64,000 nucleotides of DNA from Acidobacteriaceae bacterium (GTDB lineage: Bacteria > Acidobacteriota > Terriglobia > Terriglobales > Acidobacteriaceae): assembly GCA_003139095.1 (NCBI GenBank), contig PLHW01000046.1, forward strand, positions 62,001 to 126,000. Reading direction: 5' to 3'. This document shows, piece by piece, positions 7,836 through 15,878 of this stretch (positions within the stretch are counted from its first letter, which is position 1; every line of letters begins with the position of its first letter). The notes beneath the pieces were generated by a model. The model was not told the origin of the DNA and made no database searches. It saw nothing but the letters and a program-made list of their open reading frames with translations. Made by a program: the position numbers and the translations under genes.

Positions 7836-8435
7836 TCAAGCCCCGTTCGTCCGCTGCCGTATGAGCGACAAAAATTCCGTGCGCGTCTCCTCTTCGTGCC
7901 GGAAGCATCCCAGCATCGACGACGTCACCGCCGACGAATGCTGCTTCTCAATTCCGCGCATCATCATGCACAAGTGCCGTGCCTCCACCACCACGCCCAC
8001 TCCCTGCGGCTCGACCGCCTTCTGAATCGTCTCCGCAATCTGCGTCGTCAGCCGCTCCTGAATCTGCAGCCGCCGCGAAAACACTTCAATCAGCCGCGGA
8101 ATCTTGCTCAGCCCAATCACCTTCCCCTTGGGAATGTACGCCACGTGCACCTTCCCAAAAAATGGCAGCATGTGGTGCTCGCACAGGCTGAACATCTCAA
8201 TGTCTTTCACGATCACCATCTCGTCGTAATCGACCGTGAACAGCGCCTCCCGCAGCATCGCCTCAGGGTCTTCCTTGTACCCCTTGACCAAAAACTGCAT
8301 CGCCTTCGCCACTCGTTCCGGGGTCCGCATCAGCCCTTCCCGTTCCGGATCCTCCCCCAAACGCGCAATCATCTCCCGCACAAGTTCCTCAAAGCTGGAA
8401 CTGGTAAGGCTGCTCGGTTCGGTAATGGTTTTCAT
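7836..8435 (-). CDS. folE: GTP cyclohydrolase I FolE
   Basis: Converts GTP to 7,8-dihydroneopterin triphosphate, the entry to folate, biopterin and 7-deazapurine pathways. The 199-residue protein carries the zinc ligands Cys85 and His88 in [14 protein letters not shown] and Cys156 in [11 protein letters not shown], plus the substrate-binding QERLT and the [10 protein letters not shown] tail, so it is the zinc-dependent type IA. ATG 8435 is chosen; an upstream in-frame ATG at 8495 would translate the palindromic repeat between this gene and the next. It sits downstream of two 6-pyruvoyltetrahydropterin synthase genes in the same direction, forming a pterin cluster. Confidence 0.96.
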   Translation of the reverse strand: MKTITEPSSLTSSSFEELVREMIARLGEDPEREGLMRTPERVAKAMQFLVKGYKEDPEAMLREALFTVDYDEMVIVKDIEMFSLCEHHMLPFFGKVHVAYIPKGKVIGLSKIPRLIEVFSRRLQIQERLTTQIAETIQKAVEPQGVGVVVEARHLCMMMRGIEKQHSSAVTSSMLGCFRHEEETRTEFLSLIRQRTNGA

Positions 8436-8441
8436 AGGTAC

Positions 8442-8502
8442 TGGTCGTTTGTCGATGAACGTTTGTCGTTGGCAAACTCTGTTCGCGAACGACAAACGAC
8501 CA
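8442..8502. repeat. Palindromic spacer between PTPS gene and folE
   Basis: TGGTCGTTTGTCG at 8442-8454 is matched by its exact complement at 8490-8502, with a further GTTTGTCGTTGG copy inside. This 13-bp-stem hairpin fills the whole spacer between the two genes and might process or stabilise the shared mRNA. Confidence 0.7.
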
Positions 8503-8506
8503 ACGA

Positions 8507-8923
8507 CTACCGATTGTTCTCTCCCGTATACTCGAACGAGTTCATCATCGTCTCCTCGATCCGTACCTTCTGTAGATGCGCGCCCCTAAATTCCCGCTTC
8601 ACAATTTCGTAGATCGAGATGCACAGATTTTCCGTAGTCGGAACCTCCGCCGCGAATTCCTCCAGCACATTCAGGTTCTGATGATCGTACCGCTCCAGCA
8701 CATGGCTCCGCACACACTCATCCAGTTCTACCAGATCGCACACCATTCCCGTCCGCTCATCCACCGCCCCGCCGACCGTAACTTCAATAATGTAATTATG
8801 CCCGTGTCCATACGGATTGTTGCACTTCCCATACGTCTCCCGGTTCTCCTCCTCCGTCAACCGCTCGCTGTGCAGCCGGTGCGAGGCCGAAAACATATAC
8901 CGCCGCGTCAAATAAGCCTTCAT
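8507..8923 (-). CDS. 6-pyruvoyltetrahydropterin synthase family protein (copy 1)
   Basis: 138 residues. Zinc-binding histidines are His15 (FSASHRLH) and His40/His42 in [11 protein letters not shown]; Cys34 is the catalytic cysteine and the RYDHQNLN block supplies the Asp-His pair. The Cys-X5-HGH spacing matches the animal PTPS that makes 6-pyruvoyltetrahydropterin, rather than QueD, where the spacing is Cys-X3-HGH. The PTTENL motif is the substrate-pocket signature. The gene overlaps the next PTPS copy by 4 bp (ATGA) and precedes folE. It could serve tetrahydrobiopterin or a related pterin; queuosine synthesis cannot be ruled out from motif alone. Confidence 0.9.
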   Translation of the reverse strand: MKAYLTRRYMFSASHRLHSERLTEEENRETYGKCNNPYGHGHNYIIEVTVGGAVDERTGMVCDLVELDECVRSHVLERYDHQNLNVLEEFAAEVPTTENLCISIYEIVKREFRGAHLQKVRIEETMMNSFEYTGENNR

Positions 8924-9345
8924 GCTTCTCCAGGACCGTCTTCGCCGAACACGTCCACAAATAGGTCCGGCGTCTCATACACGCGCACCCGATGCAGTTG
9001 TGCTGACTTTAACTTTGGAGCCAGCCGCCTCCAGATCGCAATTGCGATGTTTTCCGTCGTCGGAATCTGAGTCAGAAACTCCGGCACTTCTTTGTTCAGA
9101 AATCGGTGATCCATCGCCTCGAGCACTTCCCTGCTCATAATGTCCTTCAAGTGCTTCAGGTCCACTACGAATCCCGTCGTCGGATCCACCGCGCCCTTCA
9201 CGGTGACTTCCAGCGTGTAATTGTGCCCATGCCCATTCGGATTATTGCACTTGCCAAACACCCGCGCATTCTCCTCCGCCGTGAACGCCGGGTTATGGTA
9301 AAAGTGCGACGCCGAAAATTCAGCCTTGCGCGTGAGATAGACCAT
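8920..9345 (-). CDS. 6-pyruvoyltetrahydropterin synthase family protein (copy 2)
   Basis: 141 residues, paralogous to the following gene. It has His14 (FSASHFYH), Cys33 and His39/His41 in GKCNNPNGHGHNY, a stretch I recall as matching human PTPS, and AMDHRFLN plus PTTENIAI. The Cys-X5-HGH spacing again points to the PTPS-II type. The first gene of an apparent operon: two PTPS copies with a 4-bp overlap, then folE. Why two copies are kept is unclear; they differ enough (for example the loop after HGHNY and the C-terminal PDLFVDVFGED) to suggest different substrates or a heteromer. Confidence 0.9.
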   Translation of the reverse strand: MVYLTRKAEFSASHFYHNPAFTAEENARVFGKCNNPNGHGHNYTLEVTVKGAVDPTTGFVVDLKHLKDIMSREVLEAMDHRFLNKEVPEFLTQIPTTENIAIAIWRRLAPKLKSAQLHRVRVYETPDLFVDVFGEDGPGEA

Positions 9346-9435
9346 AGCCTCGCTTAAACGTTGCTTCGCTCAGATTTTGCTGTGCTTCACTCGCTTTTGG
9401 GTGACGTTTCTTTGGCTGCCGAGGCGGTTTACCGC

Positions 9436-10596
9436 TTAGATAACCGGACTACTCTCAGAGTCGGCTTCAGCCGCCGAGGTGAGATCGCCATTTCCGGGCA
9501 CGCCGTCGTAATGTCGTCCCTTCCATGATACGTTGCCTTTCGAATGCGCCCCCCTCGATCGACACAGGAGATAAGCGAACATTGGGTATCCAGCCATCGT
9601 CCCAAGCACTTCCATATCCCAGGTAAAGTTTGCCCGCCTGAGCCGCTGCCCAATAAAGAGAATCGGACCAATTCCGATCGGCGTCCACCACCAGTGCCTC
9701 GAGACTCCTGCCAGCCTCAGCAAGAAACCATGCGCCCAGGAAAGCGACTCAACCCGGCCCGTCAGCCCCACGCCGACTTCCGTCACCATCGGCCACAATA
9801 AAGCAGACCACGCAAAGCCCCACAGAAGTATCGAGCTCGCGGCCAGCCTCCCCGGCCGCCGAAACAGCAGCGCCAAATTCTTAGTCCACCCCTCGCTCAA
9901 CTGCCCAAAGTTCCGGTACATGCGCGTCCGCACTGCATCCGCCGCATACCGAAATCGAATCCGCCGTCCCGACTTTTTCACCGCCCGCGCCAGCGCCACA
10001 TCCTCCAGCAGGCTATCTGCAATCGCCCGGTGCCCGCCCACCGCCTCATAAGCCTCGCGCCGAATCAAAATATATTGCCCATTCGCTGCCGCAATCGGCG
10101 AAGCCGGATCCGAAACTTTCTTTGGCGGATATTCCCGCGCCAACTCCGCAAACACCACCGGCAGCACGGCCATCTCCCAAAACGTCACCGCAATTTGCTC
10201 CGGCGAATACGACAGCATCTCCGCATCTTCCCTCCGCGCCTCCTCCACCGCCCGCCCCAGAGATCCCGCCACATGCACCGTGTCCGCATCCGTAAACAGC
10301 AGCCACTCCCCGCGCGCCGCAGTCGCTCCCGCTGCCGCCGCATTATTCTTTCCCGTCCAACCTGCCGGCAGCGGCGGCGCGGCCATCACCCGCACGCCCG
10401 CAAAACTCTCCGCGATCGCCCGCGTTCCATCCTTCGATCCGTCATCCACCACAATAATTTCGAGGCTCACTCCCGTCTGCCCCACCAGTGACCACAGGCA
10501 ATCCCCAAGGCTCGCCTCTTCGTTCCGCGCCGGAACAATAATCGATACCACCGGCGTGCCACTCTCCAAACGTTCGCTCGGCGCTGAAACATCCAT
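9436..10596 (-). CDS. Family 2 glycosyltransferase, membrane-associated (HpnB/CrtQ-like)
   Basis: 386 residues. N-terminal GT-A fold: VVSIIVPARNEEASL, VVDDGSKD and the metal-binding FTDADTVH. The GWTGKNNA block after the second strand is characteristic of the GT2 group that includes hopanoid-associated HpnB and carotenoid glucosyltransferases. LLEDVALARAVKKSGRR carries the acceptor-site ED and the downstream membrane segments (about 258-280, 300-345) anchor the enzyme. The acceptor is unknown. The gene is divergent from a TlpA-like lipoprotein with only about 23 bp between start codons, sharing a palindromic promoter. Confidence 0.85.
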   Translation of the reverse strand: MDVSAPSERLESGTPVVSIIVPARNEEASLGDCLWSLVGQTGVSLEIIVVDDGSKDGTRAIAESFAGVRVMAAPPLPAGWTGKNNAAAAGATAARGEWLLFTDADTVHVAGSLGRAVEEARREDAEMLSYSPEQIAVTFWEMAVLPVVFAELAREYPPKKVSDPASPIAAANGQYILIRREAYEAVGGHRAIADSLLEDVALARAVKKSGRRIRFRYAADAVRTRMYRNFGQLSEGWTKNLALLFRRPGRLAASSILLWGFAWSALLWPMVTEVGVGLTGRVESLSWAHGFLLRLAGVSRHWWWTPIGIGPILFIGQRLRRANFTWDMEVLGTMAGYPMFAYLLCRSRGAHSKGNVSWKGRHYDGVPGNGDLTSAAEADSESSPVI

Positions 10597-10603
10597 TGGT
10601 TTT

Positions 10604-10618
10604 TCGCTATTATAGCGA
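10604..10618. promoter_or_regulatory. Palindrome with overlapping divergent -10 boxes
   Basis: TCGCTA-TTA-TAGCGA is a perfect inverted repeat with 6-bp arms. On the + strand it contains TATTAT (10608-10613), six bases before GTG 10620; on the - strand it contains TATAAT (complement of 10609-10614), twelve bases before ATG 10596. Both genes would start at or just inside the transcript start, and only one polymerase could occupy the site at a time. Confidence 0.55.
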
Positions 10619-10619
10619 T

Positions 10620-11120
10620 GTGAGACGAACGTCTATCGCCCTTCGCATTGCATCTCTGATCGCGCTACTCGGATTCCCGGCCTGCTACAGCGGCAATCAT
10701 CCCGGCCGCATCGGTTCCGCCGCCCCCGACTTTACCGTCCAGGATTCCGACCACAAAATTACGCTCAGCCAGTTTCGCGGTCAGGTCGTCGTGCTCAATT
10801 TCTGGGCCACCTGGTGCCCGCCCTGCATCGAAGAAACTCCCGCCCTCGTCCGCATGACGGCACGCATGAAAGATAAAGGAGTGGTCGTCCTCGCCGTCAG
10901 CATCGACGCCGACGATGCCGCCTATCACAAATTCCTCAAAGACTACAGCGTCAACATGGTCACCGTGCGCGACGAATCCCGCAAAGCCAGCGACCTCTAC
11001 GGCACCTTCGGCTGGCCGGAAACCTACATCATCGATCGCCAAGGCATAATCCGCCGCAAATTCATCGGCCCCGTAGACTGGACCAGCCCCGAAATCACCG
11101 ACTACCTAACCAAACTGTAG
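10620..11120 (+). CDS. TlpA-like thioredoxin-fold lipoprotein
   Basis: 166 residues from GTG 10620. The N-terminus MRRTSIALRIASLIALLGFPAC looks like a signal peptide with an imperfect lipobox (Cys22). The thioredoxin-fold part has the redox motif WCPPC (Cys66, Cys69) inside VVLNFWATWCPPC and the cis-proline region GWPETYIID, both typical of TlpA/ResA periplasmic thiol-disulfide oxidoreductases that reduce apocytochrome or copper-site cysteines. An upstream in-frame ATG at 10596 exists but would overlap the shared promoter. The specific redox partner is unknown; no cytochrome maturation genes are nearby. Confidence 0.88.
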   Translation: MRRTSIALRIASLIALLGFPACYSGNHPGRIGSAAPDFTVQDSDHKITLSQFRGQVVVLNFWATWCPPCIEETPALVRMTARMKDKGVVVLAVSIDADDAAYHKFLKDYSVNMVTVRDESRKASDLYGTFGWPETYIIDRQGIIRRKFIGPVDWTSPEITDYLTKL

Positions 11121-11271
11121 CCGCTACGTGACCGGTCCGAGTCGGCAGATTGAAACCGCCCGATTGTAGATCCCTACGCGCCCGCCCACGCCAAACAATA
11201 ATGTGGTATAGTCCGTCCACTACACAACAGTTCTGGGCCCCGACCGTCGCTACACCTCCCTGGAGGAGTCC

Positions 11272-11865
11272 ATGTCTATCGTTCGCGGATCCGCACTTGC
11301 TCTTGCTACCCTCGCGTGCACAGCGGTCCTTATGCTCGGCACCGGGTGCTCGTCATGCTTCACCAAACCCCAGACCGACGAGAGAAAAGGGCCCGATCTG
11401 GTACTCAATCTTGTGGATAGTTCGAATTACCAGAACAATCTTTCGGACATTCCGGCCCAGAGGTTTAACGGATCCGTTCCAGCCTCGCATGTTCCCGGTG
11501 CTAAGCCCAACTACAACTTCGTATTTGGTATTACGACCACCGACCCTGGCGGCATCTCCAGCTTCTACTTCAGCCTGGCCTTCACTGGAGGAAACCCATG
11601 CAATCTGAACGCGGGTGGCTCGGTCACCAATAACATTTCGTCGATTCCAGCTCCCGGGACGATTCCGCCCAGGGCCGACGGAACGGTTCCCAACACATGG
11701 TTCGCGATCGGACTCGACTCGGCGGCGGCAGAGAGGACATTCTGGGAATGCTCCGGCCCCACCTTCGGGAACATTCTCGTACCGGGTCAATACACGATCA
11801 AAGCGCACGCTTCGAACCCTTCCGGTAACAAAAGTGACGCCACCTGGTTGATCGACATACCTTAG
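11272..11865 (+). CDS. Hypothetical exported lipoprotein
   Basis: 197 residues with a clear lipoprotein signal: hydrophobic core ALATLACTAVLML then LGTGC (lipid-attached Cys near residue 26). The mature part is rich in Ser/Asn/Gly and Pro (NYNFVFGITTTDPGGISS, AHASNPSGNKSDATWLIDIP), resembling an Ig-like or beta-sandwich secreted domain. A GGAGGAG lies before ATG 11272 and a TATAGT-like box upstream near 11213. I do not recognise the family. Confidence 0.8.
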   Translation: MSIVRGSALALATLACTAVLMLGTGCSSCFTKPQTDERKGPDLVLNLVDSSNYQNNLSDIPAQRFNGSVPASHVPGAKPNYNFVFGITTTDPGGISSFYFSLAFTGGNPCNLNAGGSVTNNISSIPAPGTIPPRADGTVPNTWFAIGLDSAAAERTFWECSGPTFGNILVPGQYTIKAHASNPSGNKSDATWLIDIP

Positions 11866-11914
11866 AGGCGGCACAGGTTGGATTCGCAATCGGAGCACAT
11901 CAAGTAATCTCAGG

Positions 11915-11946
11915 CCCCTACCGCAAGGGTGGGGGTTGGGTGGGGG
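11915..11946 (+). other. Hairpin followed by a canonical G-quadruplex motif
   Basis: CCCC-T-ACC pairs with GGT-GGGG around GCAAG, and the right arm runs into G3-T-G5-TT-G3-T-G5 (11927-11946) then TTTT. Four G-tracts with short loops meet the standard quadruplex pattern. It lies 50 bp after the lipoprotein stop, so it may act as a transcription stop. Confidence 0.6.
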
Positions 11947-12040
11947 TTTTCCCAGATTCGCGTCCGCCCTGGGACCACTCGCCCGAATCTGAAGTCAAGT
12001 ACGCGCGCGAAATTCGGCTGACTCTTATTGCGCCGCACCG

Positions 12041-14671
12041 CTACAACTTAGCGTTGCGCAGCCGCAGCGAATTCGTAATGACCGACACCGAACTGAAGCT
12101 CATCGCTGCCGCCGCCAGAATCGGACTCAGCAGCACTCCAAAAAATGGATACAGCACCCCCGCCGCAATCGGCACCCCAATCGAGTTATAGACAAACGCA
12201 AAAAATAAATTCTGCCGGATGTTGCGCATCGTCGCCTGGCTCAGCTTCCGGGCACGCAGAATTCCCTCAAGGTCCCCTTTAAGCAGCGTGATCCCGCCGC
12301 TCTCCATCGCAATATCCGTCCCCGTCCCCATCGCAATGCCAACATCCGCCTGCGCCAGCGCCGGCGCATCGTTAATCCCGTCCCCCGCCATCGCGACGAC
12401 CCGACCCTGTTGCTGCAATTTGCGGATGATACTGGCTTTTTGCTCGGGCATCACTTCGGCCTGGAAATTGGAGATGCTGAGCTCGTTAGCAACTTCCGCG
12501 GCAGTAGCGCGGTTATCCCCGGAGAGCATGAAGAGCAGCATTCCCGAGTTCTTCAATTCCTTCAATGTCGCCATGGCAGAAGCCTTGATCGGATCAGCAA
12601 CTGTAAAACCTCCTTCCAAGCGTCCATCGATGGCCAAAAAAAGTGCGGTATCACCTCGCTTTCTCATTGTTTCAGCGATTCCGGGCAGCGGCTTACCCAC
12701 AGTAATTCCCTGCTCCTCTAGAAATCCTGCGTTTCCTACGACCACGCTCTTTCCATCGACTTTACCCATCACACCCTTGCCGGAGACTGAGCGGAAGTTT
12801 TCCGGCTCAGAAAGCAACAACCTGCGTGCGAGTGCTTCATCCACTACCGCACTGCCCAACGGGTGCTCACTCAATCGTTCCAAACTGGCGCCAAGGCGCA
12901 ATAGCTCCGTTTCACCTTTCCCATAGAGCACTTCCACCTCCTTGACACGCGGCTTCCCTTCCGTCAGCGTCCCCGTCTTGTCGAACACAATCGTGTCCAC
13001 CTTCTCCATCGTCTCCAGCGCCTCGGCATTCTTGATCAGCACGCCCGCCTGCGCACCCCGCCCCGTCCCCACCATGATCGCCATCGGCGTCGCGAGTCCC
13101 AGCGCGCATGGACACGCAATAATCAGCACCGCCACCGCATTCACAATGGCATGCGCAAATCGCGGCTCCGGCCCAAACACCGCCCATGCGATGAATGTCA
13201 CCACCGCAACGCCGATCACCGCCGGCACAAACCATTCCGCCACGCGGTCCGCCAGTCGCTGAATCGGCGCCCGCGTCCGCTGCGCCTGGCTCACCATCTG
13301 CACGATCTGCGCCAGCATCGTCTCGCTGCCCACTCGCTCCGCCCGCATCACCAGCGCGCCCGTCCCATTCACCGTCGCCCCAATCACCCGCGCGCCGCTT
13401 CCCTTCTCCACCGGCATCGACTCGCCCGTAATCATCGACTCATCCACCGCGCTCGCACCGTCGAGTACCACGCCGTCGACCGGAATTTTTTCTCCCGGTC
13501 GCACCCGCAACTTCTCCCCAGCTTTCACATCCTCCAGCCGAATATCGCGTTCCGACCCATCGTCGGCGATCACGCGCGCCATCTTCGGACTCAAATCCAG
13601 CAGCGCCCGAATCGCGCTCGACGTCTGGCTTCGCGCCCGCAATTCCAAAACTTGTCCCAGCAACACCAGCGTCACAATCGCCGCCGCCGCCTCGAAATAA
13701 ACATCAGGTCGATCACCCATCCCGCCCGAAGATATCGTCCGGAACGACATCGGAAAAATCTGCGGGAACAACGTTGCCACTACGCTATACAGGTATGCCA
13801 CTCCCGTCCCCATCGCGATCAGCGTGAACATATTTGTGCTGCGATTGACGATCGACGCCCACCCGCGCTGGAAAAATGGCCAGCCGCACCACAGCACCAC
13901 CGGCGTCGCTAGCATCAACTCCACCCACGGCAGAATCGATCGCGACGAAATTTCAATCGGTCGATTCCACAGCTCAATTCCGAAACTGAAACCCATTCGC
14001 AGGTTCGGCCAGATCATGCTCCCCATCGCGATCGCCAGCAACGGCGCCGTCAGCCCCACTCCAATCCAGAATCGCCGCGTCATGTCGCGCAGTTCAGGAT
14101 TTTCTTCCTCCACCGTCCCGTCGCCCGCCTCCAACGCCATTCCGCAGATTGGGCAACTTCCCGGCTCCGCTCGCACAATTTCCGGATGCATCGGACAGGT
14201 GTACTCGGTTTTCTTCGCGGCCAGCCCCGGTGATTCCGGCTCCAATGCCATTCCACATTTCGGGCACGGCCCCGGCCCAATCTGCCGCACCCCCGCACAC
14301 ATCGGGCAAATGTAAACGCGCCCCTCGCTCGCTCCCGCTGAACCCGCACGGCCCGCGCGCTCCCCCTCCCCATGAGCCGCCGGCGTCGTACTCGGCGCCG
14401 CCGCCTTCCCCATCCCCTGCATTCCAATCGACACCAATCCAGCCCCGCCGCCCATCGGTTTCGGCGGCCCTGCCAGTACGCCCGCCGCATCAGCCTCAAA
14501 CCTCTTCAAGCACGCGGCGCAGCAGAAAAAATACTCCTGCCCCGCGTGCTCGGTCTTAAACCGTGCCGTCGCCCGATCCACCTTCATCCCGCACACCGGA
14601 TCGACCGCCATGGCCGCCCCCGCCCTTCCCTGTTCCATCATTTCGCCTACAAGTCCTTGGAGAAATCCCAT
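12041..14671 (-). CDS. copA: Copper-type P1B ATPase with YHS and zinc-ribbon-like metal domains
   Basis: About 876 residues. N-terminal YHS domain (VDPVCGMKV near 23, CCAACLKRF near 51), then two heavy-metal-binding segments of the CPxC type (YICPMCAG...CPKCGMALE and YTCPMHPE...CPICGMALE, about 118-175). The ATPase core has eight hydrophobic helices, the metal-selecting CPC in [11 protein letters not shown] (about 519), the phosphorylated [10 protein letters not shown] (about 565), SGDNRATA and [14 protein letters not shown] with these domains points to Cu(I) export. The start is uncertain: ATG 14671, or a later ATG in the MAVDPVCGM block. It is divergent from a small HMA-like gene. No copper regulator (CueR/CsoR) is visible beside it. 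Confidence 0.92.
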   Translation of the reverse strand: MGFLQGLVGEMMEQGRAGAAMAVDPVCGMKVDRATARFKTEHAGQEYFFCCAACLKRFEADAAGVLAGPPKPMGGGAGLVSIGMQGMGKAAAPSTTPAAHGEGERAGRAGSAGASEGRVYICPMCAGVRQIGPGPCPKCGMALEPESPGLAAKKTEYTCPMHPEIVRAEPGSCPICGMALEAGDGTVEEENPELRDMTRRFWIGVGLTAPLLAIAMGSMIWPNLRMGFSFGIELWNRPIEISSRSILPWVELMLATPVVLWCGWPFFQRGWASIVNRSTNMFTLIAMGTGVAYLYSVVATLFPQIFPMSFRTISSGGMGDRPDVYFEAAAAIVTLVLLGQVLELRARSQTSSAIRALLDLSPKMARVIADDGSERDIRLEDVKAGEKLRVRPGEKIPVDGVVLDGASAVDESMITGESMPVEKGSGARVIGATVNGTGALVMRAERVGSETMLAQIVQMVSQAQRTRAPIQRLADRVAEWFVPAVIGVAVVTFIAWAVFGPEPRFAHAIVNAVAVLIIACPCALGLATPMAIMVGTGRGAQAGVLIKNAEALETMEKVDTIVFDKTGTLTEGKPRVKEVEVLYGKGETELLRLGASLERLSEHPLGSAVVDEALARRLLLSEPENFRSVSGKGVMGKVDGKSVVVGNAGFLEEQGITVGKPLPGIAETMRKRGDTALFLAIDGRLEGGFTVADPIKASAMATLKELKNSGMLLFMLSGDNRATAAEVANELSISNFQAEVMPEQKASIIRKLQQQGRVVAMAGDGINDAPALAQADVGIAMGTGTDIAMESGGITLLKGDLEGILRARKLSQATMRNIRQNLFFAFVYNSIGVPIAAGVLYPFFGVLLSPILAAAAMSFSSVSVITNSLRLRNAKL

Positions 14672-14749
14672 CCTTATTAGATACTCAATTCGAGTTCGCT
14701 CACGGTACACTCAAACTGTCATTCTAGATTGATGAACTTGGGAGGGGAA

Positions 14750-14977
14750 ATGACTTACCTCGAAGCGGCGTTCCGCTATCTGTCCATGCCCGGCGAAAAC
14801 GAGTTGCGCGCCATCGACAGTGTCCGCGAGGTTTATGGCATCCAGCGCATTCAGTTCAACGAGAAAGACCGCACCGTCCGCGTCCTCTACGACGCCTCAC
14901 GCCTCAAAGCCGACGCCGTCGCCAAACTTCTCCGCCAGGCCGGCATCGACGTCCAGGAACAATTAGTTCTCGCCTAG
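14750..14977 (+). CDS. Small HMA-like fold protein lacking the CxxC motif
   Basis: 75 residues starting at ATG 14750 behind a strong GGGAGGGG; an upstream in-frame codon at 14729 has no such site. The pattern RAIDSVREVYGIQRIQFNEKDRTVRVLYDASRLKADAVAKLLRQAGIDV follows the beta-alpha-beta-beta-alpha-beta order of heavy-metal-associated domains, including the 'adaVakllrqaGi' helix, but there is no cysteine at all in the protein, so it cannot bind metal by the classic CxxC. Divergent from the copper ATPase with about 80 bp between starts, so a regulatory or docking role is possible. Confidence 0.75.
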   Translation: MTYLEAAFRYLSMPGENELRAIDSVREVYGIQRIQFNEKDRTVRVLYDASRLKADAVAKLLRQAGIDVQEQLVLA

Positions 14978-15502
14978 ATTTTTTTAATCGGATTTGATTC
15001 AGGAAATAATCCTTGGGGCATGCGTGCGAATTCCGCGCAGATGAGTTTAGGAGGTGGGGGAGGGCCTATCTAAAGCCGAAATGCTCGCAACGCAAAATGC
15101 AATGGGGCATTCAGAAAGACCTCTGGCCGAAGTATTTTCCGGAATGCCCCGTTGCGCGCCACTTCGTCTACCGTGAACAGAAGCAGTTCAACTGCCATCT
15201 GTAAAGTATTGGCCCCGCTCAGCCTATGCACGTCCGATAGGTAGCTTTTTCGCGCACACCGGAAAACTTTACCCTGCCCTTTGCCACAAGAATTGCGTTC
15301 TCGTCCCCGCCTCGCCTACCACGCTCCTCCTAAAGACTTCCCGTATACCCCCTATCCCAAACGCGTTGCGCGGCGCCCGCTTCACCGCTCACTGTGGTTC
15401 GCGACTCCGGAGTTGTGACTACGAACCAACTCCGCCCACCTCGCCGCGTCTCGAATTCCCCTCCGCTCAACTCCGTCTCTCTTGATACAATAAAAAAACC
15501 GC
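14978..15502. other. Intergenic region with a long palindrome
   Basis: About 525 bp before tRNA-Arg. CAATGGGGCATTC at 15100-15112 pairs with GAATGCCCCGTTG at 15142-15154 (one G-T pair), a 13-bp stem with a 29-base loop. A 63-residue frame (15013-15204) spans this palindrome and I do not think it is a gene. A TACAAT box at 15486-15491 lies about 11 bases before the tRNA. Confidence 0.5.
15486..15491 (+). promoter_or_regulatory. -10 box (TACAAT) before tRNA-Arg
   Basis: TACAAT sits 11 bases upstream of the mature tRNA end, in an otherwise A-rich stretch. A matching -35 hexamer is not evident. Confidence 0.4.
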
Positions 15503-15579
15503 GGGCCCGTAGCTCAGCTGGATAGAGCACTTCGCTACGAACGAAGGGGTCGGGAGTTCGAATCTCTCCGGGCCCGCCA
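15503..15579 (+). tRNA. tRNA-Arg (anticodon ACG)
   Basis: Complete cloverleaf. Acceptor GGGCCCG pairs with CGGGCCC; D stem GCTC/GAGC; anticodon stem CTTCG/CGAAG with loop CTACGAA giving ACG; T stem GGGAG/CTCTC around TTCGAAT; discriminator G and an encoded CCA. Anticodon ACG is normally edited to ICG and reads CGU, CGC and CGA. Confidence 0.97.
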
Positions 15580-15878
15580 TTTCCCAATTTCTTCCTCGCC
15601 ACTTATCCCACGCACACACCTTCGGGCCCCGTCGAAGAATACGGTCCCATCCACAACCATTTCCTCTACGCACTATCCCGCAAAAGCCCTCTCCTCTCCG
15701 CTCCGCGCCATCAAGACCAATTCGCCTCAAGCCCCACGCAAGCTCCTCCCCGAGTTGCTTTCCCGGCAGAAAACGTTAAGATACTGGTCTATCTCGCGCG
15801 CTCGCGATGTGGGTGCCAACCTACTTTCATTTACATCCCTCCCCGTTGGCGACGCTTACGCGCGAACCGGAGGTCTCT

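Noticed and set aside
7597-7908. 103-residue minus-strand frame between the SDR and folE
   Set aside because: It overlaps both genes in another frame and has no family or ribosome site.
15013-15204. 63-residue frame before tRNA-Arg
   Set aside because: It spans a long palindrome and lacks coding bias and a family; kept only as a note.
15330-15730. Minus-strand frames giving phrases like GEIRTPDPFVRSEV over the tRNA-Arg gene
   Set aside because: These are antisense translations of tRNA-Arg, a well-known source of false proteins.
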